Below, one piece after another: positions 1-6,642 of a stretch of 7,642 bases of DNA. Within the stretch, counting starts at the first letter, position 1; every line of letters begins with the position of its first letter. A program made the translations under genes and the position numbers. The notes beneath the pieces were generated by a model. That model did not search any database, had not been told where the DNA came from, and saw nothing but the letters and a program-made list of their open reading frames with translations. This DNA is from an uncultured Planctomycetota bacterium (GTDB lineage Bacteria > Planctomycetota > Planctomycetia > Pirellulales > Thermoguttaceae), in assembly GCA_902797455.1 (NCBI GenBank), contig CADBTE010000406.1, positions 1 to 7,642 of the forward strand. The letters run 5' to 3'.

Positions 1-11
1 CGCACAATGCT

Positions 12-1148
12 ATGTCCGTTTCCGCGCTGACGATCACCTGTCACGATGTCTGTAACCATGGCGCTTCGCTGCAGGCGTGCGCGCTGGCGTCTTATCTGCG
101 GGAGCATGGCTGCGAGGCGAGGATCATCGATTATCTTCCCGACTACCTGCGGCATGAGGCGTCGTACTGGCACGTACCCAATCCCGCCTGGGCGAGATCG
201 TTCCTTCGGCGGATGATCTATCGGATCGTTAAGTTTCCGCGCAATCGCCTCTTCGCCCAGCGCCGCGCGGCATTCGATCGCTTCAATCAGCGATATCTTC
301 CCCGGACCGGCCGGCGATGGTTATGTTCCGAACAGCTGCGCAAAGAGCCGCCGCAGGCGGACCTTTATATCTGCGGGAGCGACCAGATCTGGAATCCGCT
401 CTTCCCCAATGGCCGGGATGGAGCGTTTTATCTGGACTTCGCGCCGACCAACGCGCGAAGAATCTCCTACGCGGCGAGCTTTGCCACCGAGTCGATTCCC
501 GCGGAAATGAAAGAATCGGTGAAAGAAAGAATCGAAAAGCTCGACGCTGTTTCGGTCCGAGAGAGCTCCGGAGTACGGATTCTCGCCGAGATGGGAATCG
601 AAGCCCGGACGGTCGTCGATCCGGTCTTTTTGCGGAAAGGTGATTTTTGGAAAAAGATCGCGGCAGATTCCCCGTTGGCCGGTTGGCTCGGTTCCCAAAA
701 GTACCTTCTCCTTTATCGGTTCGAAGGCGATGACACGGCCGGTGCCGCGGCTCGTCGGCTGGCCGACCGCCGGGGACTGAAGCTCTTCTCGGTCAACGGC
801 GACCCTCTTGCCGATCGGTCGTTCGATCGTTTTGGGCCGGATACCTTCTTATCGCTGATTCTCAGCGCCGAGAGTATCCTGGCGACATCGTTCCACGCGG
901 CGGCGTTTTCGGTTCTCTTTCACAAGGAGTTCCTCATCGCCCGGCGCCGCGAGGCGATTAATACCCGAATGGCAGATCTGCTGGCTTCGCTGGGGTTGGC
1001 TGATCGGCTGATCGATCCGACGGAGGCGGACAACCGACGATCCGAAATCGACTGGGCAGCGGTCGAGAATCTTCTGGCCGGAGAAAAATCGCGCTCGGAA
1101 AGGTATCTTCAGGAGAATATCGCGCGGGCAGCTCAGCGAGCGGTCTGA
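12..1148 (+). CDS. Polysaccharide pyruvyl transferase family protein
   Basis: This 378-residue protein belongs to the polysaccharide pyruvyl transferase family (CsaB/WcaK/EpsI-like), whose members transfer pyruvate from phosphoenolpyruvate to sugars of surface polysaccharides in the cytoplasm. Seen: an N-terminal NHGASLQACAL segment (residues 15-25) matching the usual 'N.GA.LQA.AL' opening, the hallmark YICGSDQIWNP at 119-129, SYAASFAT at 152-159, SVRESSG at 181-187, DPVFL at 203-207, and the C-terminal ATSFHAAAFSVLF at 291-303, where most relatives have SFHG. The length is normal. The ATG at 12 fits the family N-terminus, but the frame is open to position 3 and no ribosome site can be judged at the window edge, so the true start could lie further left. 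The gene converges on a glycosyltransferase, overlapping it by 16 bases. The acceptor sugar cannot be told from sequence, and some relatives have other or unknown activity. Confidence 0.88.
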   Translation: MSVSALTITCHDVCNHGASLQACALASYLREHGCEARIIDYLPDYLRHEASYWHVPNPAWARSFLRRMIYRIVKFPRNRLFAQRRAAFDRFNQRYLPRTGRRWLCSEQLRKEPPQADLYICGSDQIWNPLFPNGRDGAFYLDFAPTNARRISYAASFATESIPAEMKESVKERIEKLDAVSVRESSGVRILAEMGIEARTVVDPVFLRKGDFWKKIAADSPLAGWLGSQKYLLLYRFEGDDTAGAAARRLADRRGLKLFSVNGDPLADRSFDRFGPDTFLSLILSAESILATSFHAAAFSVLFHKEFLIARRREAINTRMADLLASLGLADRLIDPTEADNRRSEIDWAAVENLLAGEKSRSERYLQENIARAAQRAV

Positions 1149-2305
1149 TAGACGTCGAGCAGCGCCTCGAGGGACGAACGGATGGAAAACGGGCTTGCCT
1201 CCAAGAGTCGGCAACCTTCCTCCAAAGTGAGCTTTTTGGCAAATCCCTCTTCAAGAGCGTCGGCCCACTCGGCCAGCGGGGCCCGAAGCGATACGGTCTT
1301 GACGCGATCGGGGAATGTCTCGGTGAAGTCGGTGGTAATCACATCGGAACAGACGGTAAAAAGCCCCCCCGCGGTCGCCTCCATCCCCGCGATAGGAAGC
1401 CCCTCGGAGATAGACGGAAGCGCGTGGACGTCGAAGCATGATGTCATCAGGGGACCGGAATCGCAGTAACCCGGGAAAAGAACCACCGACTCGAGTCCTC
1501 TCTGTTTGGCGTACCGCATAAACTCTGGGCGGAGAGAACCGTCTCCGGCCAAGAGCAAACGCCAGCGCTTATCTGTGTGATAGAGCTCGCCAAAAATATC
1601 GATCAAAAACTTATGATTCTTCACGCCAGACCCCATTCGCCCCGCGTGTCCCACCACTTTAGCTTCCTCACCCAGACCGTATCGGGCACGAACCTCGGCG
1701 CGAGAGTGGGTGATATTCCGGTAGCGCTCGGTCGACATCCCGCAGAAGATCACGCGGCATTTTTGACAATCGCGCCAGTTGTCCCCCAAAAGGAAGCGCG
1801 CGGCGTTGGAACTGCAGGGAGTGATCGCCGTGGCATAGCGCAGAATGTTCGGGACGTTCTCCCGTAAAAAGGCGCGGTAACGCATCTTCCCCTTGAAACT
1901 GGCCGGAGGCCGATCATTCTCGTTGTATCGGCTGCAGTGGCAATGGACCACCCGCACCGGAACACCGGCTCGGGCGGCCGCTCGGGCCTGGAACCCGCCG
2001 GAGTGAACCGAATGGGAATGAAAAACGTCGTAGCGCTCTTTTTTCAGCAGCGCCTCAAGCTCTCCGTACGGACGGTATAAACCGAAGAGTTCCAGCCCCT
2101 TCTGAATCTTGGTCAATTTCGGTGCGTAGCAGATCTTGCACCCGTACGAGCGTGCCTCCTCTTCGTAGCAGCCGCCGGGGGAAGAGAGGTAGAAATCGAA
2201 CGTCAGATCGCGCTTTCCCTGCCGGCGAATCTGGCGCAGCAGCTCGATGAGCCACGACTCGATCCCACCGATTCCCAGACTGTAGGCGGCATGGAGAACA
2301 CGCAT
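1133..2305 (-). CDS. Glycosyltransferase, GT4 type (GT-B fold)
   Basis: This 390-residue cytoplasmic glycosyltransferase probably adds a sugar from a nucleotide-sugar donor to a lipid-linked polysaccharide intermediate. Seen: the N-terminal MRVLHAAYSLGIGGIES with the glycine-rich GGIE turn (13-16), the acceptor-domain stretch DVFHSHSVHSGG (93-104), then the donor-domain start VVGHAGRMGSGVKNH (217-231), where Lys229 is the usual phosphate-binding residue. LLLAGDGSLRPEF (250-262) and VLFPGYCDSGPLM (275-287) follow, then the GT4 signature E-x7-E at Glu301 and Glu309 within SISEGLPIAGMEA. The family and length are typical, resembling EpsF/WbpH-type capsule enzymes; donor and acceptor are unknown. 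It starts 18 bases after the TIGR03009-like gene on the same strand, so it is probably co-transcribed. A GAGGGG stretch lies 12 bases before the ATG and is at best a weak ribosome site. Its last 16 bases overlap the convergent pyruvyl transferase gene, supporting a shared polysaccharide locus. Confidence 0.9.
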   Translation of the reverse strand: MRVLHAAYSLGIGGIESWLIELLRQIRRQGKRDLTFDFYLSSPGGCYEEEARSYGCKICYAPKLTKIQKGLELFGLYRPYGELEALLKKERYDVFHSHSVHSGGFQARAAARAGVPVRVVHCHCSRYNENDRPPASFKGKMRYRAFLRENVPNILRYATAITPCSSNAARFLLGDNWRDCQKCRVIFCGMSTERYRNITHSRAEVRARYGLGEEAKVVGHAGRMGSGVKNHKFLIDIFGELYHTDKRWRLLLAGDGSLRPEFMRYAKQRGLESVVLFPGYCDSGPLMTSCFDVHALPSISEGLPIAGMEATAGGLFTVCSDVITTDFTETFPDRVKTVSLRAPLAEWADALEEGFAKKLTLEEGCRLLEASPFSIRSSLEALLDVYQTAR

Positions 2306-2323
2306 AGGAAATACGAACCCCTC

Positions 2324-4093
2324 TTATTCCTGCGGAATGACCCCCGAAGAGGGGAGATTCGGGTCGACCTGCTGAACGGGGGGAGCGATCGGGGCGATCG
2401 TGAACGACTCCTCTCTGACCTTCTTCTCCCAGCCAAAGTCAACAGTCGCCTCGATATTCCAGATTCCCTTGTTGAGCGAGACATTCTGGAACCACAGTTC
2501 CGAATAGCTCTTCCCGTTAACGTAATACTTTCTCATGTAAGAGGGCTGCAGGTCGGACAGGCGCAAAATGATAATGATCCGCTGGAAACTTCCCGCGTCG
2601 ACCGCCAGACGAGGATACGCCTCGATCCAGACCTCTTGATCCTGCCTCCCCTTGGGAGTGACCAGATTCATGTAGAAGCGGTTCTTGAGATTCTTGGCGT
2701 TGGCGATGAAGAACAGGGGGAAAGGACCATCCATCGACAGATCCATATTCCATTGATCTTCGGGAATCGGGTAGACGTTGACGATTCGATTCCTAAAATC
2801 GTACTCGGCCCAGCTTTTGCCGTCGCAGACATACTTCAGCTCGCCGCTTCCCTTTTTGAACTCCATCTTCGGTTCATCGTCGGACGAGGCGCCCGGCTGA
2901 TAGACATACTCCCCCTCGACGTGGTAAAGGAGCTTGTTGGGAGCGATAAACTTGAATTTACCCCAGGTGTGGGAAAGCGGAATCTTTGAGTTTCCGGTGT
3001 TGCGCAGGAAGACCCCGCCGTCGTGCTCTTTGATCTGAACCTCACAGGCAACCCGCTTGATCTGTTTTCCAAACTCTTCCCAGCGCAGAAGGAATTGATC
3101 CAGCAACGCCTCTTGTTCCCGGGTCATCGAGAAATTCTCCGGGGGAGGGATGATCCCATCGGCCGATGGCTGAATCAGAGGCGAGCCTTGCCCGCCGGGA
3201 GCTTGCTGCGGGGCGGCTGGCTGAGGCGCGGCCGGCGGCTGTTGCCCGACGGTCGGCGGCGACACCGAAGTGTCGGCCGCCGGAGGGATATTCACCGGCG
3301 ATTGCGCGACCAGCAGAGGCGACTGCTCTTGGGAGGGGACAGACCCGGACATGGATGCCGGAGGGTAAGCCGATTCGACTTTCATCACCTCTTGGGAGGG
3401 ACTCGCCTCGGCGACATCGGCAGCCGGTGACATCGCAGGGGTCTCTGGAAGGATCGATTCGCCAGCCGTTTGGGCAGCGGTCTCGGCAGGCGGCGCGGCA
3501 CGGAGATTTGCCTGAAGCATTAAGGGGGATTCGGGCAAAATCGACTCCACCGACACTTCTTCGGCCGAGGAGTCTGCCGTCGCACTGGACTCCGGAAGGA
3601 AAGCCGGCTGAGGGGACTCGGCGCCGGCGGAAGCCGTGCCGTAGGGGAACTCAGGGACATCGACCGAGTCGATCGCATCGGTTTGCGCCGACGGTGCCTG
3701 TGCCACGGCCGCCGCCGTGTTCGCGGAGGGAACGGCCGCGTGTGGCAGAAGTGTCCCGGAGGGGGTCGAAGCGAACGCGCTCGTGGAAGCGGCCGGCGCC
3801 GGAGCATTGCCCGCTTGAGGAACCTGACCGGCTTCACAGGCCCGGTCGGCCTGAGCAGGCGGGGTATAGTTTTTAAATCCTCCGGTACGCTTGGGGCCGG
3901 AGTTGGGACTATTGGTAAAGGCGGCTTCGCGAACGGTACCGGAAGATATCGCGATCGGCTGCTCCCAAGCCGCGGTTCGGACAGAATCTTGCCCCAGGCC
4001 GATGGGTGAATAGCCAACGGCGAAAGACACACCGAGAATAATCGCTGGTAAAATGACGGTCAGGCCCGAAAACACTGTTTGTCTTCGCCCCAT
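2324..4093 (-). CDS. Exported TIGR03009-like planctomycete protein with long low-complexity spacer
   Basis: This 589-residue protein has three parts. Residues 1-30 carry a basic start (MGRRQ) and a hydrophobic run (about 7-28), a signal peptide or uncleaved anchor; I see no lipobox. Residues 35-318 are low-complexity, rich in Ala, Pro, Ser, Gln and Glu, with recurring LPES/LPET motifs (SILPESP near 184, SILPETP near 213, FLPES near 165). Residues 320-565 resemble the planctomycete domain TIGR03009: a helix LDQFLLRWEEFGKQIK, then strands with YVCDGKSWAEYD (421-432), GPFPLFFIANAKNLKNRFY (456-474), VWIEAYPRL (488-496) and a closing FGWEKKVREESF. The TIGR03009 assignment is from memory of its consensus. 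Function is unknown; a lipoprotein-carrier-like (LolA-type) beta fold is only my inference. Cys350 and Cys423 could form a disulfide outside the membrane. The start is supported by AAGGAG 11 bases upstream. It precedes a glycosyltransferase gene in a probable operon, suggesting an envelope role. Confidence 0.85.
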   Translation of the reverse strand: MGRRQTVFSGLTVILPAIILGVSFAVGYSPIGLGQDSVRTAAWEQPIAISSGTVREAAFTNSPNSGPKRTGGFKNYTPPAQADRACEAGQVPQAGNAPAPAASTSAFASTPSGTLLPHAAVPSANTAAAVAQAPSAQTDAIDSVDVPEFPYGTASAGAESPQPAFLPESSATADSSAEEVSVESILPESPLMLQANLRAAPPAETAAQTAGESILPETPAMSPAADVAEASPSQEVMKVESAYPPASMSGSVPSQEQSPLLVAQSPVNIPPAADTSVSPPTVGQQPPAAPQPAAPQQAPGGQGSPLIQPSADGIIPPPENFSMTREQEALLDQFLLRWEEFGKQIKRVACEVQIKEHDGGVFLRNTGNSKIPLSHTWGKFKFIAPNKLLYHVEGEYVYQPGASSDDEPKMEFKKGSGELKYVCDGKSWAEYDFRNRIVNVYPIPEDQWNMDLSMDGPFPLFFIANAKNLKNRFYMNLVTPKGRQDQEVWIEAYPRLAVDAGSFQRIIIILRLSDLQPSYMRKYYVNGKSYSELWFQNVSLNKGIWNIEATVDFGWEKKVREESFTIAPIAPPVQQVDPNLPSSGVIPQE

Positions 4094-4104
4094 GGAATCG
4101 GCTG

Positions 4105-4110
4105 CTCCTT
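4105..4110 (-). promoter_or_regulatory. Ribosome binding site AAGGAG for the TIGR03009-like gene
   Basis: On the minus strand AAGGAG ends 11 bases before the ATG at 4093. It is the clearest Shine-Dalgarno match in the window and fixes this start. The spacing is slightly long. Confidence 0.6.
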
Positions 4111-4128
4111 CGGCCGTTGCCCCGGCCG
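4111..4128 (-). repeat. GC hairpin directly before the ribosome site
   Basis: Two copies of the palindrome CGGCCG (4111-4116 and 4123-4128) can form a six-base-pair all-GC stem with a six-base loop in the leader of the TIGR03009-like mRNA, ending immediately before its AAGGAG. It could affect ribosome access, or it may simply reflect GC content. Confidence 0.4.
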
Positions 4129-4206
4129 CTGCGTTTATCGTTCAGATCCCCGACTTCGAAAATCTTTCTCTTCAAGAAATGGGAGACGCGGGCGCTCCCC
4201 AACCGA

Positions 4207-4235
4207 CTTATAGCGGTTTTTCCCCCCCCGGTAAA
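4207..4235 (-). promoter_or_regulatory. Promoter candidate for the TIGR03009-like/glycosyltransferase operon
   Basis: On the minus strand, TTTACC (plus 4230-4235) and TATAAG (plus 4207-4212) are separated by 17 bases, matching the sigma-70 consensus at 4 of 6 and 5 of 6 positions. Transcription would begin near 4200, giving a leader of about 107 bases. The spacer contains an unbroken run of eight C/G (4222-4229). Confidence 0.45.
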
Positions 4236-4307
4236 GATCGTTTTAAAAGGAATGGGTCTGCCGGGGAAAACCGAATCGCACAAGAAAAACTTAGAGCAAA
4301 AACGCCC

Positions 4308-4336
4308 TCGACGTTTCCGGGAGATTGGAGTATAAT
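4308..4336 (+). promoter_or_regulatory. Promoter candidate for the zinc-ribbon gene
   Basis: TCGACG (4308-4313, 4 of 6 to the -35 consensus) lies 17 bases before a perfect TATAAT (4331-4336). Transcription would start near 4343, leaving a leader of about 79 bases before the ATG at 4422. Confidence 0.55.
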
Positions 4337-4360
4337 AAAATGAAGAGCATTTCTGTAAAA

Positions 4361-4409
4361 ATAGGCGGTCTGGCCCCCCAAAGGCCCCGCCAGAGGATCC
4401 TATATTTTT
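4361..4409 (+). promoter_or_regulatory. Foldable leader with terminator-like hairpin (possible attenuator)
   Basis: Two mutually exclusive folds are visible. Fold A pairs ATAGG (4361-4365) with CCTAT (4399-4403) and TCTGGC (4369-4374) with GCCAGA (4389-4394), and is followed at once by five T (4405-4409), like an intrinsic terminator. Fold B pairs GGCGG (4364-4368) with CCGCC (4387-4391) and GGCC (4372-4375) with GGCC (4383-4386) and would break fold A. It matches no riboswitch class I know. Switching is an inference. Confidence 0.3.
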
Positions 4410-4421
4410 CGCCAACAACTT

Positions 4422-4790
4422 ATGCCCGCCAAAGAAAGACATTACGGGTACGGTCCGTGGGAATATCGCTACGCCTGCCGCAGCTGTGGCCACGCTGTAC
4501 GCGAGCCGAAGAATCAGCTCCCCTGTAGTATCTGTGGTGGCGACTTCGGTCCCAGGACCTCGATGCGCAAAGTGTTCCTCGAGGCCGAGAAGCCATACGA
4601 AACCATCGAGGTGGAATACCAGATCAAACCGACTTTTTGGGATCACCTTCGTTCCTGGCTCGGTTTTCATGTCGAGCCGAAGTACGGTGTGCGTGAAGAA
4701 AAACGGCGGCCGACCCGCCGGTGGCGCTGGCAGACGCATGCCGAGGTCGAAGAAGAATCGGGGATTCTCCGCCACGAAGATTTTCTCTGA
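4422..4790 (+). CDS. Small zinc-ribbon protein of unknown function
   Basis: I do not recognise a named family for this 122-residue protein. Seen: a tyrosine- and tryptophan-rich N-terminus (HYGYGPWEYRYA), then four cysteines as C19-x2-C22-x12-C35-x2-C38, the spacing of a zinc ribbon (rubredoxin-like knuckles), with CSICGG at the second knuckle. Residues 49-70 (KVFLEAEKPYETIEVEYQIK) look like beta strands, WDHLRSWLGF (73-82) like a short amphipathic helix, and residues 92-103 are strongly basic with tryptophans (EEKRRPTRRWRW). There is no signal peptide or membrane segment, so it is probably cytoplasmic. The basic patch could bind nucleic acid or protein. A clear ribosome site is missing; the ATG at 4422 was chosen because it leads directly into the conserved-looking part. 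It has its own promoter and terminator candidates and precedes the Hsp70 gene; a functional link to the chaperone is only an inference. Confidence 0.72.
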   Translation: MPAKERHYGYGPWEYRYACRSCGHAVREPKNQLPCSICGGDFGPRTSMRKVFLEAEKPYETIEVEYQIKPTFWDHLRSWLGFHVEPKYGVREEKRRPTRRWRWQTHAEVEEESGILRHEDFL

Positions 4791-4804
4791 ACGCCGGGGG
4801 GGCT

Positions 4805-4839
4805 CCTTCCCGGTGGTTTCGCTCGGGAAAGGCTTTTTT
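4805..4839 (+). terminator. Rho-independent terminator of the zinc-ribbon gene
   Basis: CCTTCCCG (4805-4812) pairs with CGGGAAAGG (4824-4832) with one bulged base and an 11-base loop, followed by C and six T (4834-4839). It begins 14 bases after the stop codon and suggests that the zinc-ribbon and Hsp70 genes are separate transcription units or only partly coupled by readthrough. Confidence 0.65.
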
Positions 4840-4849
4840 GGTCCGGCCC

Positions 4850-4878
4850 TTGAAATCCACCCGCGAAAGTGGTAGAAA
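4850..4878 (+). promoter_or_regulatory. Promoter candidate for the Hsp70 gene
   Basis: TTGAAA (4850-4855, 5 of 6) is followed after 17 bases by TAGAAA (4873-4878, 4 of 6), which carries an extended -10 TGG just before it (4870-4872). It lies right after a terminator. Transcription would start near 4885. No CIRCE inverted repeat (HrcA operator) was found nearby. Confidence 0.5.
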
Positions 4879-4969
4879 TTGATGACAGGCGCGCGTGATT
4901 CGGCTCCAGTCGGCACGCGAGTATCCAGAAAAAGTAATTTTTAACATCCGTGAAAAAACGAGCAGACTT

Positions 4970-6550
4970 ATGGAATTCTTCAAAGGCAATACTGTAGGGA
5001 TTGACCTGGGGACAACGTTCTCCTCGCTGGCGCAGGTAGATGAAGAGGGCGAACCGCGGCCGATTCCGAACGAAGACGACGAGATCGAAACGGCAAGCGT
5101 TATCCTTCTGGCCGAAAGCAAGCACGTCATCGTCGGGCCGAACCGCAGCCGCGCCGCGATGGAAGACCCGGAGAACGTCGTCGAGCGTATTAAGCGCCAG
5201 ATGGGGGTCGTCAACTACAAGCGAACCTTCGACGGTCACGAGATCACACCGGAATTCATCTCCTCGCTGATCTTGCGTAAACTCAAGCAAGACGCCGAGA
5301 AGCATATCGGGCCGATCGCCAATGCGGTCGTCACTGTCCCCTATTACTTTAACGACACCCGTCGTAAGGCAACCCAAGACGCGGGGAAAATCGCCGGCTT
5401 CAACGTGATCGACATCATCAACGAGCCGACGGCCGCCGCGCTGACCTACGCCTGGCACCGGGGCGAACTTGGCCACAAGTCGACCAACGACGGCAAACCG
5501 CGCCGGGTTCTGATCTATGACCTCGGCGGCGGAACTTTTGACTGTACCGTCGTTCAGTACACGGGGAACCACTTCAAAGTCATCTCGACCGACGGTGACG
5601 TGAAGCTCGGCGGAGTCGACTGGAATGACCGGATCGTTGATTACGTCTGTAAGCAATTCCAGGAAAAGCACGGAATCGACCCGAAAGAAGATGGCCGAGC
5701 GCTTCAGATTCTGCGCAATGACAGCGATATCGCCAAGATCGCTCTGTCCTCGCGCGAAAACACGACAATCACCTGCCGTTTTCACGGCAAGTCGCTCTCG
5801 GTTCCGCTCAGCCGTGAGCTGTTCGAGCAGCTCACTCGCGACCTGCTCCAGAGAACCAGTGACACGGCGGAATTCGTTGTCGAGCAGGCCGACCTCCAGT
5901 TCTCCGACTTAGACGCGATCGTCCTGGTCGGCGGCTCGACCCTTATGCCGCAGGTTCCCGCGATGCTTAAGAACCTAACCGGAATCACCCCGTACGTCAG
6001 TGAGGGGCTCAATCCGCACACCGCCGTCGCCTGCGGCGCGGCGATCCACGCGGCGATCCTCGAGGCGAAATTCAACCCCCAAGGGCAGCTTGCCTCCCGC
6101 GTTCAAAAGCTTTTGGAGAATGTTCATCAAGAGGACGTCAATTCCCATGGTTTGGGGATCGTCGCGACCGACCCGTCCAAGGGAGTGGTCGTCAATCACA
6201 TCATGATCCCGCGCAACACGACCCTGCCGTTCTCGATCTCGCGGACCTTCAAGACCAATAAGCCGAATCAGGAACGGATCACGATTCAGGTTCTCGAGGG
6301 GGATGCTCCCGACCCGCAGGCAAACTCGCTGCTGGGCAAGTGCCGGATCACAAACCTTCCCCCCAACCTCCCGCAGGGGACGCCTGTGGAAGTGACCTAC
6401 TCGTTCGACAAATCGGGACGTATCTCGGTATCGGCCCGTGAGAAGGCGGGGAACACCGAAGCGGCCATCGAGGTGGAGCGCCGCGGAACACTGAGCGAAA
6501 CCGAGGTCGAGGAGTTCAGTCAGTTGGCCGATGAGTACTCGATCGAGTAA
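4970..6550 (+). CDS. Lidless Hsp70-family chaperone (DnaK/HscC-like)
   Basis: This 526-residue cytoplasmic ATP-dependent chaperone of the Hsp70 family is much shorter than DnaK (about 640). The nucleotide-binding domain is complete: phosphate loop 1 GIDLGTTFSSLA (10-21), VTVPYYFNDTRRKAT (121-135), NEPTAAALTYAW (151-162), phosphate loop 2 YDLGGGTFD (183-191), GDVKLGGVDWNDR (209-221) and adenosine motif IVLVGGSTLMPQVP (317-330). The beta substrate-binding domain follows (about 393-500), with IPRNTTLPF, ITIQVLEGD and GRISVSAREKAG. The protein ends 26 residues after this domain, so the alpha-helical lid is absent. The interdomain linker, VLLLD in DnaK, aligns with VHQED (385-389). The frame is open upstream, with a GTG at 4895 that would add 25 residues; I prefer the ATG at 4970 because it places the phosphate loop near the N-terminus as in the family. 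Neither start has a good ribosome site. No J-protein or GrpE gene lies nearby. Confidence 0.92.
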   Translation: MEFFKGNTVGIDLGTTFSSLAQVDEEGEPRPIPNEDDEIETASVILLAESKHVIVGPNRSRAAMEDPENVVERIKRQMGVVNYKRTFDGHEITPEFISSLILRKLKQDAEKHIGPIANAVVTVPYYFNDTRRKATQDAGKIAGFNVIDIINEPTAAALTYAWHRGELGHKSTNDGKPRRVLIYDLGGGTFDCTVVQYTGNHFKVISTDGDVKLGGVDWNDRIVDYVCKQFQEKHGIDPKEDGRALQILRNDSDIAKIALSSRENTTITCRFHGKSLSVPLSRELFEQLTRDLLQRTSDTAEFVVEQADLQFSDLDAIVLVGGSTLMPQVPAMLKNLTGITPYVSEGLNPHTAVACGAAIHAAILEAKFNPQGQLASRVQKLLENVHQEDVNSHGLGIVATDPSKGVVVNHIMIPRNTTLPFSISRTFKTNKPNQERITIQVLEGDAPDPQANSLLGKCRITNLPPNLPQGTPVEVTYSFDKSGRISVSAREKAGNTEAAIEVERRGTLSETEVEEFSQLADEYSIE

Positions 6551-6603
6551 CCGCTCCTGCAGAGCGCTCTTTTAGAGGCCGAAAAGCTTCATTCCGCAAA
6601 TTG

Positions 6604-6642
6604 CCCCGGCTGGGAGTTATCCACACTCAGCCGGGGTTTATT
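6604..6642 (+). terminator. Rho-independent terminator of the Hsp70 gene
   Basis: CCCCGGCTG (6604-6612) pairs perfectly with CAGCCGGGG (6628-6636). AGT/ACT can extend the pairing across a GG bulge, leaving a seven-base loop. TTTATT follows. It lies 53 bases after the Hsp70 stop codon. The loop region contains TTATCCACA. Confidence 0.8.
6617..6625 (+). promoter_or_regulatory. Perfect DnaA-box 9-mer TTATCCACA
   Basis: The sequence equals the strongest E. coli DnaA box (R1/R4 type, TTATNCACA with N = C). It is a single copy; I found no second box in the window, so this is not a replication origin. It overlaps the -35 candidate of the pyrE promoter and the tip of the terminator hairpin. Binding by DnaA is untested and a chance match is possible. 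Confidence 0.4.

Larger units (their letters stand above)
4094..4421. other. Divergent intergenic control region
   Basis: These 328 bases separate the minus-strand TIGR03009-like gene from the plus-strand zinc-ribbon gene and contain no convincing gene. They hold a ribosome site and a GC-rich hairpin next to the minus-strand start, promoter candidates for both directions, a run of eight C inside the minus-strand promoter spacer, and a foldable leader before the zinc-ribbon gene; each is listed separately. Short open frames here have no family resemblance and no start signals. The stretch 4240-4305 is A-rich and shows nothing I can name. Confidence 0.7.

Noticed and set aside
3166..3876. Open frame of 236 codons on the plus strand opposite the Pro/Ala-rich spacer
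   Set aside because: Its Arg/Pro/Ser-rich translation is the expected reverse image of the low-complexity region.
4340..4528. Small frame starting at an ATG just after the TATAAT at 4331-4336
   Set aside because: The ATG would lie upstream of or at the transcription start, and the frame overlaps the zinc-ribbon gene in another phase.
3909..4916. Open frame of 335 codons on the minus strand across the intergenic region and zinc-ribbon gene
   Set aside because: It overlaps the start of the TIGR03009-like gene in another frame, its composition looks random, and it would run through the terminator and both promoter candidates.
4791..4969. Search for a CIRCE heat-shock operator before the Hsp70 gene
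   Set aside because: No TTAGCACTC/GAGTGCTAA repeat is present; only a four-base CCAC/GTGG pairing overlaps the promoter.
4667..5785. Long open frame of 372 codons on the minus strand opposite the Hsp70 gene
   Set aside because: It lies almost wholly antisense to a clear Hsp70, has no recognisable motifs, and is a typical shadow of GC-rich codon use.
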